Shown here in pieces: positions 30,636 to 40,199 of a stretch of DNA of 64,000 nucleotides. The stretch's first letter is position 1, and each line of letters starts with the position of its first letter. The notes beneath the pieces were generated by a model, which searched no databases, was not told where the DNA came from, and was given only the letters and a program-made list of their open reading frames with translations. Source of the DNA: Paraburkholderia sp. IMGN_8 (lineage in GTDB: Bacteria; Pseudomonadota; Gammaproteobacteria; Burkholderiales; Burkholderiaceae); NCBI RefSeq assembly GCF_038050405.1, contig NZ_CP150901.1, positions 1,488,001 through 1,552,000 on the forward strand. The letters are read 5' to 3'. The translations under genes and the position numbers were made by a program.

Positions 30636-31943
30636 TCAACGCGTTTGTGTCCGCGGCGCATCCTTGATGAAGAACGTGGTCAAAGCACCAACGACGCACA
30701 GCGCGCCGACATACAGCGGCGCGGCCATCGGGTTCGACTTCATCATCAGCGACACGGCGATCGGCGTGAGGCCGCCGAACACCGCATAGGCGACGTTATA
30801 CGAGAACGAGATGCCCGAGAACCGCACGACCGGCGGGAACGCCTTGACCATCACGAACGGAATCGCGCCGATCACGCCGACGAAAAAACCCGCCACGGCG
30901 TACAGCGGCACCAGCGCCGACGGATCGACGGCAAGCTGCTGGAACATCACGTAGTACGACACCGCCAGCGCCAGGCCGCCGATGAAAATCGTGCGTCCCG
31001 CGCCGATCCGGCCAGCAATCGAGCCCGCCATGACGCAGCCGATCGTCAGGCACAGTGTCGCCACGCAATTGGCCAGCAGCGCGGTGGCCGGTGCGATATG
31101 AAACTGCTTCTGCAACAGCGTCGGCGTCATCAGAATCACCACGACGATCGCCGCCGACAGCATCCACGTGAGCAGCATCGACACGATCACGGCGCGGCCA
31201 TGGTCGCGCAACACGGCTTTGAGCGGCACTTCTGCGGCAATCGCCTTGCGCTGCTTGAGTTCGGCGAACACCGGCGTTTCATGCAGCCAGCGGCGCAGAT
31301 AAACCGAGAACATGCCGAACACGCCGCCCACCAGGAACGGGATGCGCCACGCGTAGGCGGAGATCTCCGCCGGTGCGAAATGGCGGTTCACCGCCGAGGC
31401 GATCAGCGAGCCGAGCAGGATGCCGGCCGTGAGACCGGCCGTCAGCGTGCCGCACGCATACCCGACGTGCCGCTGCGGCACGTGCTCGGAAACGAATACC
31501 CATGCGCCCGGCACTTCGCCGCCGACCGCCGCGCCTTGCATCACGCGGAACAACAGCAGCAGCACCGGCGCAAGCACGCCAATGCTGGCGTAGGTGGGCA
31601 ACAGGCCCATCATCAGCGTCGGCACCGACATCAGCAGTACGCTCAGCGTGAACATGCGCTTGCGGCCGAACAGGTCGCCGAAGTGCGCCATGATGATGCC
31701 GCCGAGCGGCCGTGCCAGATAGCCCGCGGCGAAGATGCCGAAGGTCTGCACCTGGCGCAGCCAGTCCGGCATCGCGGCCGGGAAGAATAGTTGACCGATC
31801 GCCGGCGCGAAGAACACGAAGATGATGAAGTCGTAAAACTCCAGCGCCCCGCCCAGCGCGGCGAGGCCGAGCGTCTTGTAATCGCTGCGCCCAAGAGGGC
31901 GTGGAGTGACAGCCTGTGCTCCACCCAGATTTGTTGCTTGCAT
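30636..31943 (-). CDS. MFS transporter, metabolite:H+ symporter type
   Basis: An inner-membrane permease of 435 residues with twelve predicted helices. The signature LGGALEFYDFIIFVFFAP in helix 1 and HFGDLFGRKRMF in the 2-3 loop are those of the metabolite:proton symporter group (ShiA/ProP-like). ATG 31943 (MQATNLGGAQ) is chosen because the in-frame extension to 32036 is non-hydrophobic and unlike the family. The substrate is not evident; no catabolic gene is directly linked. Confidence 0.88.
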   Translation of the reverse strand: MQATNLGGAQAVTPRPLGRSDYKTLGLAALGGALEFYDFIIFVFFAPAIGQLFFPAAMPDWLRQVQTFGIFAAGYLARPLGGIIMAHFGDLFGRKRMFTLSVLLMSVPTLMMGLLPTYASIGVLAPVLLLLFRVMQGAAVGGEVPGAWVFVSEHVPQRHVGYACGTLTAGLTAGILLGSLIASAVNRHFAPAEISAYAWRIPFLVGGVFGMFSVYLRRWLHETPVFAELKQRKAIAAEVPLKAVLRDHGRAVIVSMLLTWMLSAAIVVVILMTPTLLQKQFHIAPATALLANCVATLCLTIGCVMAGSIAGRIGAGRTIFIGGLALAVSYYVMFQQLAVDPSALVPLYAVAGFFVGVIGAIPFVMVKAFPPVVRFSGISFSYNVAYAVFGGLTPIAVSLMMKSNPMAAPLYVGALCVVGALTTFFIKDAPRTQTR

Positions 31944-32351
31944 TGCTATGTCATTGTCTTGAATTGAAAGCCACGCGTAGCGCGTGGAATGCGGCGGTCG
32001 TCGGGCGAGAAGTGTGGCAAGCGCTGGGTAGAGCACGGGACACCGGCGTGCCGGCCCGGATAGGGCGGGCGCGATGACGACTGGGGCCAGGACGGGATTT
32101 TACAGGATGAAAGCGATTCGACTCGGGAAGTGCTTAATTAGATTGGAAAAAGTTCCCTTGAAGTCGTTTTTCTTCGGCCGCCCGGCCTTGGTATGTGGGA
32201 TCGTTGTACGTGGTGTGGAAGTCTGCTGTCGGAACGCGACGTCGGCTCGTCAGATCGGGGTGCCGGACATGCAATTTAGGATTGCTCCTATGTAATAGAG
32301 AGGGTGCCTCTCTGAGAATCGCGTCCGAGCTATCAGTTGAGAGTCATCGCC
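31944..32351. other. divergent promoter region
   Basis: About 400 bases separate the minus-strand MFS gene from the plus-strand response regulator. I see no gene. AT-rich stretches near 32090-32170 and 32270-32300 are candidate promoters, but no clear operator stands out. Confidence 0.35.
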
Positions 32352-33071
32352 ATGCGTATTGCCATCCTCCAGTGTGACCCCGCGCAGCGTCAGTCGATCG
32401 AGAGGATCGTCATGCAGGCCGGACACACCTGCATGAGTTACGACGACGGTCTAACCATGTCGAAAGCGCTTGCTCATTCCACAGTTGATCTCCTCGTGCT
32501 GGATTGGCAGGGCACACGCTTGTCCGGCGCCGAAGTGCTGAGGTCGGTGCGGGCGGTGAGTGGTGACCGCCTGCCGGTCCTGTTCGCTTCGGCCGAAACG
32601 TCGGAGGAGCGTGTAGTGCGCGCTTTCACCGGTGGAGCGGACGACTACGTCGGGCTGCCGGTGCGCCCAGGCGAGTTCCGCGAGCGCATTACCGCGCTCT
32701 TGCGCCGCGCCTATCCGGACCGTTTCAGCACGGCGGGCTTCGATGTCGGCCCGTACCATTTCGACGCCCGTCGCCAGCTCGTCATGCTGCGCGGGCAGCC
32801 GGTGCCGCTATCGGGTACGCAATACCGGCTGGCGTCGCTGTTCTTTTCCAATATCGGTCGCGTGATGTCGCGCGATCATATTTTCGCGATGGTGTGGGGC
32901 CGCGAATTGCGCGAGTTCACGCGCACGATCGACAGCCACGTATCGCGCCTGCGCCTGTTGCTCGAAATCGAGCCGCAAAACGACTTCCGCCTGCAACCGG
33001 TGTATAAGAGCGGCTATCGGCTGCTGCATCTGCCGCAAGGCGAGGGCGGCGCGGTGAAGCAGGCCGCCTGA
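32352..33071 (+). CDS. orphan OmpR-type response regulator with atypical receiver
   Basis: A 239-residue DNA-binding regulator. The receiver has Asp51 in DLLVLDWQGT, but the conserved lysine is replaced by leucine (GADDYVGLPVRPGEF, Leu102) and only one of the usual N-terminal acidic pair is present (AILQCDP). The C-terminal winged helix is intact (SGTQYRLASLFFSNIGRVMS, TIDSHVSRLR, YKSGYRLLHL). ATG 32352 is preferred to the ATG at 32337. No histidine kinase is adjacent. It may work without normal phosphorylation. Confidence 0.9.
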   Translation: MRIAILQCDPAQRQSIERIVMQAGHTCMSYDDGLTMSKALAHSTVDLLVLDWQGTRLSGAEVLRSVRAVSGDRLPVLFASAETSEERVVRAFTGGADDYVGLPVRPGEFRERITALLRRAYPDRFSTAGFDVGPYHFDARRQLVMLRGQPVPLSGTQYRLASLFFSNIGRVMSRDHIFAMVWGRELREFTRTIDSHVSRLRLLLEIEPQNDFRLQPVYKSGYRLLHLPQGEGGAVKQAA

Positions 33072-33130
33072 GCTTATTACGGCCCGCGCCGGCGTTGCGA
33101 GCCGCTCAAGTAGCCCGCAACCCTCGTCAC

Positions 33131-34036
33131 TCAAAGCGACGGCAACGCCGGACGCGTCTCGAGCGACCGGCGGATCAGCGCTTCCACAGCCTCGCGTTCG
33201 TCGCCGATCAGCGGCAGGCGCGGCGGCCGCACCGGTTCCGTGCCGAGTCCGACGATCGCCTCGGCCAGCTTGATGTTTTGCACCAGCTTCGGCGACACGT
33301 CGAGCGCGAGCAAGGGCGCGAACCAGCGATAGATTGCGCGGGCTTCTTCAAGGCGGCCCGCCTTCAGCAACTTGTAGATCGCTACCGTCTCGCGCGGAAA
33401 TGCGCACACGAGACCGGCCACCCAGCCATGCGCGCCCATCAGTATTGCTTCCATCGCCAGGTTATCGACGCCGCACAGAATCGCGAAGCGGTCGCCGACC
33501 ACGTTGATCAGATCGGTCACGCGCCGCACATCGCCGCATGATTCCTTGATCGCGACGATTTTCTTTTCGTCGGCGATTTCGGCGAACATCTTGGGCGTCA
33601 TGTCGACGCCATATGCGAGCGGATTGTTGTAGATCATCAGCGGCAGTGCGCTGGCATCGGCGACGCTGCGGAAGTGGTGCAGCGTCTCGCGCCGGTCGGA
33701 CAGATAACGCAGCCCCGGCAGCACCATGAAACCGGCCGCGCCTCGCCGGCTGCCGGCTTCGGCCTGACGGCAGGCGTCGAGCGTGCTGTTTTCGGCGATC
33801 GTCAGCAGAACCGGCACGCGGCCGCGCGAGGTGTCGACGGCGATGTCGAGTACTTGCAGCTTTTCGTCCAGAGAGAGTGTCGACGCCTCGCCGAGCGATC
33901 CGCACACGATGATGCCGTCCACCCCCGCCTCGATCTGCGCTTCGATATTTTTGCCGGTCCACGCATGGTCTATGCTGAAATCCGCGTTGAATTTGGTAGT
34001 GACTGCGGGCAATACGCCTTCCCAGATATGCGCCAC
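33131..34036 (-). CDS. DapA-family enzyme, probable 1-pyrroline-4-hydroxy-2-carboxylate deaminase
   Basis: A 301-residue Schiff-base aldolase-fold enzyme with VCGSLGEASTLSLDEK, the tyrosine in MIYNNP and the catalytic lysine in IVAIKESCGD. Next to 4-hydroxyproline epimerase and D-hydroxyproline dehydrogenase genes, the likely job is deamination of pyrroline hydroxycarboxylate to alpha-ketoglutarate semialdehyde (lhpC/hypD role). It is read divergently from the epimerase gene. Family alone would also allow another keto-acid aldolase or dehydratase. Confidence 0.87.
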   Translation of the reverse strand: MAHIWEGVLPAVTTKFNADFSIDHAWTGKNIEAQIEAGVDGIIVCGSLGEASTLSLDEKLQVLDIAVDTSRGRVPVLLTIAENSTLDACRQAEAGSRRGAAGFMVLPGLRYLSDRRETLHHFRSVADASALPLMIYNNPLAYGVDMTPKMFAEIADEKKIVAIKESCGDVRRVTDLINVVGDRFAILCGVDNLAMEAILMGAHGWVAGLVCAFPRETVAIYKLLKAGRLEEARAIYRWFAPLLALDVSPKLVQNIKLAEAIVGLGTEPVRPPRLPLIGDEREAVEALIRRSLETRPALPSL

Positions 34037-34384
34037 GACTGCTCTCCTGAATGTGATGAGTCGAAGCGCAGTGTAAGCATGGAAATTACTGCCGTCTTGC
34101 GCGATTGCCGCGTACTGAATGACGATTTCAGCATAGTGGTTGTGCGTGCAGGCCCGTCAGATTGAAGTTTGGCGGATGTTTCAAGATAGAACCGCACATG
34201 TGGCGAGGTGGCGGCCATAGCGCGCCCCAAGCGCCTGGCGCTGCCGCTACACGCGTACTATCCAGACGCCGCCAGCGTCAGCTTCAACAGCGCGGCGTGC
34301 CGCAAAACGCGCTGTCGGGCTATGCTGAAATCGTCACAATCCGCGCGCACACGCACCAAGACTTGCTAGCCCGGCATTCCTACC
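34037..34384. promoter_or_regulatory. divergent hydroxyproline promoter region with repeated operator-like motif
   Basis: The 16-mer GACGATTTCAGCATAG (34121-34136) has an exact reverse complement at 34320-34335. A third copy of its 13-base core, CTATGCTGAAATC, lies at 33970-33982, inside the start of the deaminase gene. The copies flank both divergent promoters, which fits binding and looping by the PAS-AraC regulator encoded downstream. Confidence 0.6.
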
Positions 34385-35341
34385 ATGGACGTCATGAAAA
34401 CCTTGAACATCATCGACTCGCACACCGGCGGTGAACCGACCCGCCTGGTGGTGTCGGGTGGGCCGGATCTCGGCGGCGGCACGCTGGCGCAACGCCTCGA
34501 CGTGTTTCGCACGCGTTTCGACGACTGGCGCGCGGGCATCGTCACCGAACCGCGCGGCTCCGAAGTGGTGGTCGGAGCGCTGCTGTGCGAGCCGGACGAC
34601 CCGGCGTGCGCGGCGGGCGTGATCTTCTTCAACAACGTCGGCTATCTCGGCATGTGCGGACACGGCACGATCGGCCTTGTCGTCTCCCTTGCGCACATGG
34701 GACGGATCGGGCCGGGGCGCCATCGGATCGAGACGCCGGTCGGCGTTGTCGAAGCGACACTGAACGAGGACGGCAGTGTTGCCGTGCGCAACGTGCCAGC
34801 TTATCGGTACCGCAAAGGCGTGCAAGTAGACGTGCCGGATTACGGCACGCTGAGCGGCGACATTGGATGGGGCGGCAACTGGTTTTTCCTTGTCGCCGAA
34901 CATGCGCGCGTGCTGGAAGCCGCGCACATCGGCGAATTGACTGCATTCAGTTCGGCGATTCGCGACGCATTGATCGCGCAGCGCATCACGGGAGCGGATG
35001 GTGCTTTGATCGACCACGTCGAACTCTTCGGACCAGGCTCGCGCGACGGCATCGACAGCCGCAGCTTCGTGCTGTGTCCGGGCAACGCGTACGACCGCTC
35101 GCCATGCGGCACCGGCACGAGCGCGAAAGTTGCCTGCCTCGCCGCCGACGGCAAGCTGGCCGAAGGCGCGGTGTGGCGCCAGGAAAGCATCATCGGCAGC
35201 GTGTTCGAGGCAAGCTATCGCCACGCCGACGATGGCGTTTCGGTGATTCCGACCATCACCGGCCACGCGCACATCATGGCCGAAGGGCGCCTGTGTTTCG
35301 ACGAGCGCGATCCGTTCGCATGGGGCATCCGCACGGCATGA
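34385..35341 (+). CDS. 4-hydroxyproline 2-epimerase
   Basis: A 318-residue member of the proline racemase family that converts trans-4-hydroxy-L-proline to cis-4-hydroxy-D-proline. It has the two catalytic cysteines, in [10 protein letters not shown] and [10 protein letters not shown], and the family start [19 protein letters not shown] 34385 or ATG 34394 may be used. The stop overlaps the next gene's ATG (ATGA). The remaining hydroxyproline genes follow in tight order. Confidence 0.92.
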   Translation: MDVMKTLNIIDSHTGGEPTRLVVSGGPDLGGGTLAQRLDVFRTRFDDWRAGIVTEPRGSEVVVGALLCEPDDPACAAGVIFFNNVGYLGMCGHGTIGLVVSLAHMGRIGPGRHRIETPVGVVEATLNEDGSVAVRNVPAYRYRKGVQVDVPDYGTLSGDIGWGGNWFFLVAEHARVLEAAHIGELTAFSSAIRDALIAQRITGADGALIDHVELFGPGSRDGIDSRSFVLCPGNAYDRSPCGTGTSAKVACLAADGKLAEGAVWRQESIIGSVFEASYRHADDGVSVIPTITGHAHIMAEGRLCFDERDPFAWGIRTA

Positions 35342-36465
35342 CAGCGGACGCGGTGATTGTCGGGGCGGGCATTGTCGGCGCGGCCTGCGCGGCGGAGCTG
35401 GCCGCGCTCGGCATGCGGGTCGATGTGCTGGACGAGCAGGGCGTCGGCGGCGGCGCGACCGCGGCGGGCATGGGCCATATCGTCGTGATGAACGATTCGC
35501 CGGCGGAATTTGCGCTGAGCCGCTATTCGCGCGAGTTGTGGCTGGAACTGGCGCCGCAGTTGCGTCCTTGCGATGCATTCGCGCGCTGCGGCACGCTGTG
35601 GGTCGCAGCGGACGACGAGGAATGGCAAGCCGCGTGTACGATGCAGGCCGCGTTTGCCGCACAGGGCGTCGCCGCGGAACTGCTCGACGCGGCTGCGTTG
35701 CGCGAGTGCGAGCCGGCGCTGGCGGAGCCGATGGCAGGCGGCTTGCGGATCGAGCACGACAGCATCGTGTATGCGCCCACGGTCGCGCAGTGGCTGCTGA
35801 CGCAATCGCCGGGCGCGGCGAATATCCGTGTGCGGCTGGGCGCGCAAGTCACCGCGATCGGCGTGCATGGCGTGACGCTCGCCGATGGCGAGCGCGTGAG
35901 CGCGGCGCACGTGATCGTCGCGAATGGGCTCGGCGCACAGCGGCTCGCGCCGTGGCTGCCGTTGCAAGCGAAGAAGGGCCATCTGCTGATTACCGACCGC
36001 TATCCCGCGCTGATTCGTCATCAGCTGCTCGAGCTCGGCTATATCAAGAGCGCGCATCATGCGACCGGCACGTCGGTGGCGTTCAATGCGCAACCGCGGC
36101 CTACGGGCCAACTGCTGATCGGCTCGTCGCGCCAGTTCGATACCACCGATCCCGCTGTCGAGATGCCGGTGCTCGCGCAAATGCTGCAACGTGCCGCGCG
36201 CTATCTGCCGGTACTGCCCACGCTCAATGGCATTCGCGCGTGGACCGGCTTTCGCGCGGCGTCGCCGGACGGTTTGCCGCTGATCGGTCCGGCCGGCGAT
36301 TGCGCGCCCGGTGTCTGGCTGGCCGTCGGCCACGAGGGGCTGGGTGTGACGACGTCGCTCGCCACCGCCAAGCTGCTCGCCGCGCAAATCACGGCGAGCG
36401 CCGCGCCGATTTTTGTCGAGCCGTATCTGCCGGCGCGATTCACCAAACGGGACTGTCATGACTAA
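35338..36465 (+). CDS. D-hydroxyproline dehydrogenase, FAD catalytic subunit
   Basis: A 375-residue DAO-type flavoprotein beginning with the FAD motif [40 protein letters not shown] near the C-terminus is the usual DAO block. With the two downstream genes it forms a multi-subunit amino acid dehydrogenase similar to that of hydroxyproline pathways, oxidising cis-4-hydroxy-D-proline. The open frame extends left inside the epimerase gene, but ATG 35338 overlapping the previous stop is clearly the start. It overlaps the next gene by eight bases. Confidence 0.9.
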   Translation: MTADAVIVGAGIVGAACAAELAALGMRVDVLDEQGVGGGATAAGMGHIVVMNDSPAEFALSRYSRELWLELAPQLRPCDAFARCGTLWVAADDEEWQAACTMQAAFAAQGVAAELLDAAALRECEPALAEPMAGGLRIEHDSIVYAPTVAQWLLTQSPGAANIRVRLGAQVTAIGVHGVTLADGERVSAAHVIVANGLGAQRLAPWLPLQAKKGHLLITDRYPALIRHQLLELGYIKSAHHATGTSVAFNAQPRPTGQLLIGSSRQFDTTDPAVEMPVLAQMLQRAARYLPVLPTLNGIRAWTGFRAASPDGLPLIGPAGDCAPGVWLAVGHEGLGVTTSLATAKLLAAQITASAAPIFVEPYLPARFTKRDCHD

Positions 36466-36748
36466 CTCGATGATGGCCGGCGGCGCGCAGGTTCGCTTGA
36501 CGATCGACGATAGACCTATCGACGTCGAAGCCGGCACCACAGTCGCCGCCGCGCTCGTCATGGCCGGGATACGCGGCACGCGGACTTCGGTCGGCGGCCA
36601 GCCGCGCGCAGCGCTGTGCGGCATGGGCGTGTGCCAGGAATGCCGCGTCACAATCGACGGCCGGCAGCATGCGCTGGCGTGCCAGACGCTTTGCCACGAC
36701 GGGCAAACCGTGCACACGAGCATCACGGGCTTCACGGGCACACGATGA
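36458..36748 (+). CDS. 2Fe-2S subunit of D-hydroxyproline dehydrogenase
   Basis: A 96-residue ferredoxin-like protein with cysteine ligands in ALCGMGVCQECRVTIDG and ACQT, the plant-type 2Fe-2S pattern of the small subunit of multi-subunit amino acid dehydrogenases. Starts at ATG 36458 inside the end of the previous gene. Its stop overlaps the start of the next gene (ATGA), so the three subunits are translationally coupled. Confidence 0.88.
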   Translation: MTNSMMAGGAQVRLTIDDRPIDVEAGTTVAAALVMAGIRGTRTSVGGQPRAALCGMGVCQECRVTIDGRQHALACQTLCHDGQTVHTSITGFTGTR

Positions 36749-38034
36749 AACAGCACTTCGATATTGTCGTCGTCGGTGCCGGTCCGGCTGGGTTGAATGC
36801 TGCACGTGCGGCGGCGCGCGAGGGCGCGTCTGTCGCGGTCCTCGACGACAATCCGCGCGCGGGCGGACAGATCTGGCGACAGGGGCCCGGACATGCGCCG
36901 CAAGCGCCGCTACACACGTTGCTTGCCGCCTTGCACATGCAAGGCAACGTCACGCTATGGCCTTCGACCCGCGTGATCGCGCCGTTGGCCCCACGCGGTT
37001 TGCTGCTCGAATCGGCCGGGCACGGCGGTGTGTGCGTCACCTATGAGCGATTGATCCTGGCGACCGGTGCGCGCGAGCGCCTGTTGCCGTTCGGCGGCTG
37101 GACGCTGCCCGGCGTGAGCGGCGCGGGCGCGCTGCAGGCGCTCATCAAAGGCGGCATGCCGGTGCGCGGTGAACGGATCGTGATTGCCGGCAGCGGTCCA
37201 TTGCTGCTTGCCGCGCTAGCCACCGCGCGCGCCGCCGGGGCGCATGTGGTGGCGGTGGTCGAACAGGCATCGGCGGCGAAGGTCGCACGCTTCGGCGCGT
37301 CGCTGTTCGCCGAGCCCGTGAAGTTGTGGCAAGCCGCTCGCTTGACGCGCGGTTTTGCGGGCTTGCGTTACTGGACCGGCAGCGTCGTGCGGGAGGCGCA
37401 AGGTGACGGTCGCGTCGAGCGCGTGACGATCCGGCGCGGCAAACGCGACGTGACGCTGGATTGCGACCGCATCGCGTGTGGCTATGGACTCCTGCCGAAT
37501 ATCACGCTCGCGCAAGCGCTAGGATGTGAGATCAGCGATGCGGGCGAGATCGTCGTCGACAGCGAGCAGCGGACTTCGATCGACGGCGTGCTGGCCGCCG
37601 GCGAATGCACGGGCATCGGCGGCGTGGAGCTGGCGCGCGTGGAAGGCGAGATCGCAGGCGTCGTGGCAAGCCACGTCACCGGAAGCCGCGCCGAGCTGCA
37701 CACGCAATGTACTGAGCGTGCGCGATGGCGGCGTTTCGGAAAGCGCGTCGAAGCGGCGTTTGCATTGCAGGACGCCGCGCGCGCCACGCCCGCCGACACC
37801 ACGCTGCTCTGCCGTTGCGAAGACGTGAGCATCGGCGAAGTGCGCGCCTATCCGAACTGGCGCGAGGCCAAGCTGCATACGCGCTGCGGCATGGGGGCGT
37901 GCCAAGGAAGAATCTGCGGCGCGGCGGCGAGCCTGTATTTCGGCTGGCAAGCCGCCGCGCCGCGCCCGCCGTTCAGTCCGGCGCAAATCGGCACGTTGAT
38001 GGCGGTGAGTGCCGAGCCGCCGCCGTCTGAATGA
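36745..38034 (+). CDS. NAD(P)/FAD oxidoreductase subunit of D-hydroxyproline dehydrogenase
   Basis: A 429-residue protein with N-terminal FAD site VVVGAGPAGLNAARAA, a second nucleotide site VIAGSGPLLLA, and a C-terminal BFD-like 2Fe-2S domain (LCRCEDVSIGEV, TRCGMGACQGRICG). This is the layout of the alpha subunit of octopine/hydroxyproline-type dehydrogenases, which carries electrons onward. A pair of GC hairpins (38040-38052 and 38054-38068) follows the gene. Confidence 0.88.
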   Translation: MKQHFDIVVVGAGPAGLNAARAAAREGASVAVLDDNPRAGGQIWRQGPGHAPQAPLHTLLAALHMQGNVTLWPSTRVIAPLAPRGLLLESAGHGGVCVTYERLILATGARERLLPFGGWTLPGVSGAGALQALIKGGMPVRGERIVIAGSGPLLLAALATARAAGAHVVAVVEQASAAKVARFGASLFAEPVKLWQAARLTRGFAGLRYWTGSVVREAQGDGRVERVTIRRGKRDVTLDCDRIACGYGLLPNITLAQALGCEISDAGEIVVDSEQRTSIDGVLAAGECTGIGGVELARVEGEIAGVVASHVTGSRAELHTQCTERARWRRFGKRVEAAFALQDAARATPADTTLLCRCEDVSIGEVRAYPNWREAKLHTRCGMGACQGRICGAAASLYFGWQAAAPRPPFSPAQIGTLMAVSAEPPPSE

Positions 38035-38039
38035 CGCCA

Positions 38040-38068
38040 GGTCCAAAGGACCCGTCCCCCGCGGGGAC
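38040..38068 (+). terminator. tandem hairpins after the dehydrogenase genes
   Basis: GGTCC-AAA-GGACC is followed at once by GTCCCC-CGC-GGGGAC. They lie six bases after the stop and before the AraC regulator, and may partly end the catabolic transcript. Confidence 0.45.
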
Positions 38069-38181
38069 ATCCTTCGGGGCGGATATTGTCACCCGCCGCC
38101 TGGCCCTATAATCGACTGCACAGGCCAACCGCCCAGATGCATGGACAACCGGCACAAAAGGCACAAAACGGGACACGCACG

Positions 38182-38949
38182 ATGAACACGCTGGCTCATC
38201 CGCTCGAAGCTGACGACGCAACGCTGTCCGGCATGCTGTCGCATTTCACGCTGCTCGAGCCGGTGTTCGACGCGATGCCGGACGTCGTGTTCTTCGTCAA
38301 GGACGCGCAGGCGCGCTATGCGCTGGTCAACCGCACGCTGGCTTCCCGGTGCGGCTACAAGGAAAAAGCCGCGCTGCTCGGCAAGACCGCCGAGGACGTG
38401 TTTCCGCGCCGCTTCGGCCGCATCTACACCGCGCAGGACAAAGCGATCATCAACGTCGGCAACCAGATGATCGACCAGCTGGAATTGCACCTTTATCCGG
38501 GCCGCCAGCCCGGCTGGTGTCTGACCTGCAAACAGCCGTTGCGCGATGCGGCGGGCAAGGTGGTCGGCCTTGCCGGCATTTCGCGCGATCTGAAAGCGGA
38601 CGAGGGCAGCCATCCCGCGTATAGCCGGCTCGCCGCGGTGGTGCAGTCGATCCAGGAAAACTACGTGCAGCCGTTGAATTTGAAACAGCTCGCGGCGATG
38701 GCGGATATGTCGGTGGCGCAACTCGAACGCTACTTTCACAAAGTGTTTCATTTGACGCCGCGCCAGGTGTTGCTGAAAACACGTCTCGACGCCGCCACCG
38801 CGCTGCTGGTTTCGCATGACAAGGTCACCGACGTTGCCGCGCTCTGCGGCTACACCGACCATAGCGCCTTTACACGGCAATTCAAGGCGACCGTCGGCGT
38901 GACGCCGACCGAGTACCGGATGCTGCTGCACGGAACCGCGCGAAGCTGA
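38182..38949 (+). CDS. PAS-AraC family regulator of the hydroxyproline cluster
   Basis: A 255-residue regulator with a PAS-like sensing domain (LEPVFDAMPDVVFFVKDAQA through GLAGISRDL) and a C-terminal AraC DNA-binding domain with two helix-turn-helix units (LKQLAAMADMSVAQLERYFH and VTDVAALCGYTDHSAFTRQF). ATG 38182 (MNTLAHPLEADD) fits the family better than the open frame to its left. By position it is the likely activator of the hydroxyproline genes, perhaps acting at the repeated motif upstream of the epimerase gene. Confidence 0.9.
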   Translation: MNTLAHPLEADDATLSGMLSHFTLLEPVFDAMPDVVFFVKDAQARYALVNRTLASRCGYKEKAALLGKTAEDVFPRRFGRIYTAQDKAIINVGNQMIDQLELHLYPGRQPGWCLTCKQPLRDAAGKVVGLAGISRDLKADEGSHPAYSRLAAVVQSIQENYVQPLNLKQLAAMADMSVAQLERYFHKVFHLTPRQVLLKTRLDAATALLVSHDKVTDVAALCGYTDHSAFTRQFKATVGVTPTEYRMLLHGTARS

Positions 38950-38959
38950 GCCGCTGTAC

Positions 38960-39289
38960 ATGGTTCGTCGCAAGCATCACTATTACGTCTACGTCGTCCT
39001 GCTGGACGACAAGGTCTGGAACGAGGCGCGCTTTCGCCGCGCGAATCCGGACTACCGGTTCGACAGGCCTTGCGTGTATGTGGGAATGACGGGGCTGGAC
39101 CCGGATCTGAGGTTCGACCGGCATAAGGCCGGCATTCAGGCAAATCGCTATGTGCGCGATTACGGCCTGCGCCTCGTGCCCGAGCTGTATGAAGTGTTCA
39201 ATCCAATGCCTTACCGCGGCGCACAGGATATGGAAGTGGAATTGGCGATTGGGCTACGCGAAGCGGGGTATGGCGTGTGGCAGGCGTAA
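38960..39289 (+). CDS. small GIY-YIG-like protein
   Basis: A 109-residue protein with a GIY-YIG-like core: YYVYVVLLDD and CVYVGMTGLDPDLRFDRHKAG. The catalytic arginine and downstream acidic residue are plausible but the fold is divergent. It starts 10 bases after the AraC gene. The role is unknown; it could be a nuclease or a degenerate binding version. Confidence 0.65.
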   Translation: MVRRKHHYYVYVVLLDDKVWNEARFRRANPDYRFDRPCVYVGMTGLDPDLRFDRHKAGIQANRYVRDYGLRLVPELYEVFNPMPYRGAQDMEVELAIGLREAGYGVWQA

Positions 39290-39293
39290 AGCC

Positions 39294-39554
39294 TTACTTC
39301 ACCCCGAGCCCACGCAGCACTGCATTGCCTTCAGGCGTCAAGCGGATATGCGACGAGCCGGCATCGCCGGATACCGTTTCGATCAGGCCGGCTTCGTGAA
39401 GCTGCGGAATCTCGGGTTTCGCGGAGGCGTCGATCGGCGCGTGCAGCAACAGCAGCAGCGTCGCCAGTTCGTGGTGGCTCAGCAGGCGGCGCAAAATGGT
39501 GGGCCGCCGGGCTGGAGCCTGCGTGTCGTTCGTGTTGTGATCGGGCTGGTTCAT
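39294..39554 (-). CDS. hypothetical protein, possible winged-helix
   Basis: An 86-residue product starting MNQPDHNTNDTQAPARRPTI, with AAAGG eight bases upstream; an ATG three codons earlier is also in frame. The C-terminal part (EIPQLHEAGLIETVSGDAGS then HIRLTPEGNAVLRGLG) looks like a small winged-helix. No function is assigned. Confidence 0.6.
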   Translation of the reverse strand: MNQPDHNTNDTQAPARRPTILRRLLSHHELATLLLLLHAPIDASAKPEIPQLHEAGLIETVSGDAGSSHIRLTPEGNAVLRGLGVK

Positions 39555-39699
39555 TGAACGCACCTTTTACGGAATAGTGTCGGACGGATCATGCGGATGA
39601 AGTCTTAAACGATTCTTAAGACTGCATTGTCCTGTAACACCGTGACACTATGATTGCGTCGGAACAAGTTACCGATCGTTACGCTTGCCGATTTTTACC

Positions 39700-40032
39700 T
39701 CACGGCGCGCAAGTTTTGCTGGCCGACTCGATCCACAAATTGGCGATATGGCGTTTGCCCGCATAGAAGCGGTAAATGGTCGCGCCGTTGTCGCTGCGCA
39801 CCTTGACGATATTCGAATCGCCGAAGTCGAGCATCTGGCCCTGCGGGATCGCCGTCGACTTGAAAGCGGCGTTGTGGCTGGTCGCCACTTGCGTCAGGCA
39901 GGCGACCACGTCGTTGACCGAGCGTTGCGTGGTGCTGTCGGTGACGGGTTCGCCGGCATCCGGGTTCTTCTGAAAGTACGCGCAAGCGCTAAGCAGCAGT
40001 GGAATTGACAGGACTACGGCAAACTTCTTCAT
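39700..40032 (-). CDS. small putative lipoprotein
   Basis: A 110-residue product with an N-terminal signal peptide and lipobox (MKKFAVVLSIPLLLSACAYF), so Cys17 is the predicted lipidated residue. The mature part has two further cysteines (VVACLTQ, SKTCAP) that could pair. GGAGAGAT precedes ATG 40032. Uncharacterised envelope protein common in this group of bacteria, by recall. Confidence 0.75.
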   Translation of the reverse strand: MKKFAVVLSIPLLLSACAYFQKNPDAGEPVTDSTTQRSVNDVVACLTQVATSHNAAFKSTAIPQGQMLDFGDSNIVKVRSDNGATIYRFYAGKRHIANLWIESASKTCAP

Positions 40033-40199
40033 ATCTCTCCTGGCGTTTCGGTCCGGCCGACTGTGGCGCGGCGCCCAACCGAAGGCGCCGCCGCGTCGCA
40101 CCGGACCGCGGATCAACCGCCATTATATCGGTGGAGCGGGCTCGCCCGAGCAAGCGCCGCGCGGACCCAACCGATTCGCCTGGCGCGCCGGCTGACCAC

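Noticed and set aside
30444..31790. 448-codon plus-strand frame opposite the MFS gene
   Set aside because: Extremely Arg/His-rich product typical of antisense frames in high-GC genes; the MFS transporter on the other strand is certain.
34334..36903. Long minus-strand frames opposite the hydroxyproline genes
   Set aside because: They mirror well-supported enzymes on the plus strand and have antisense-type composition.
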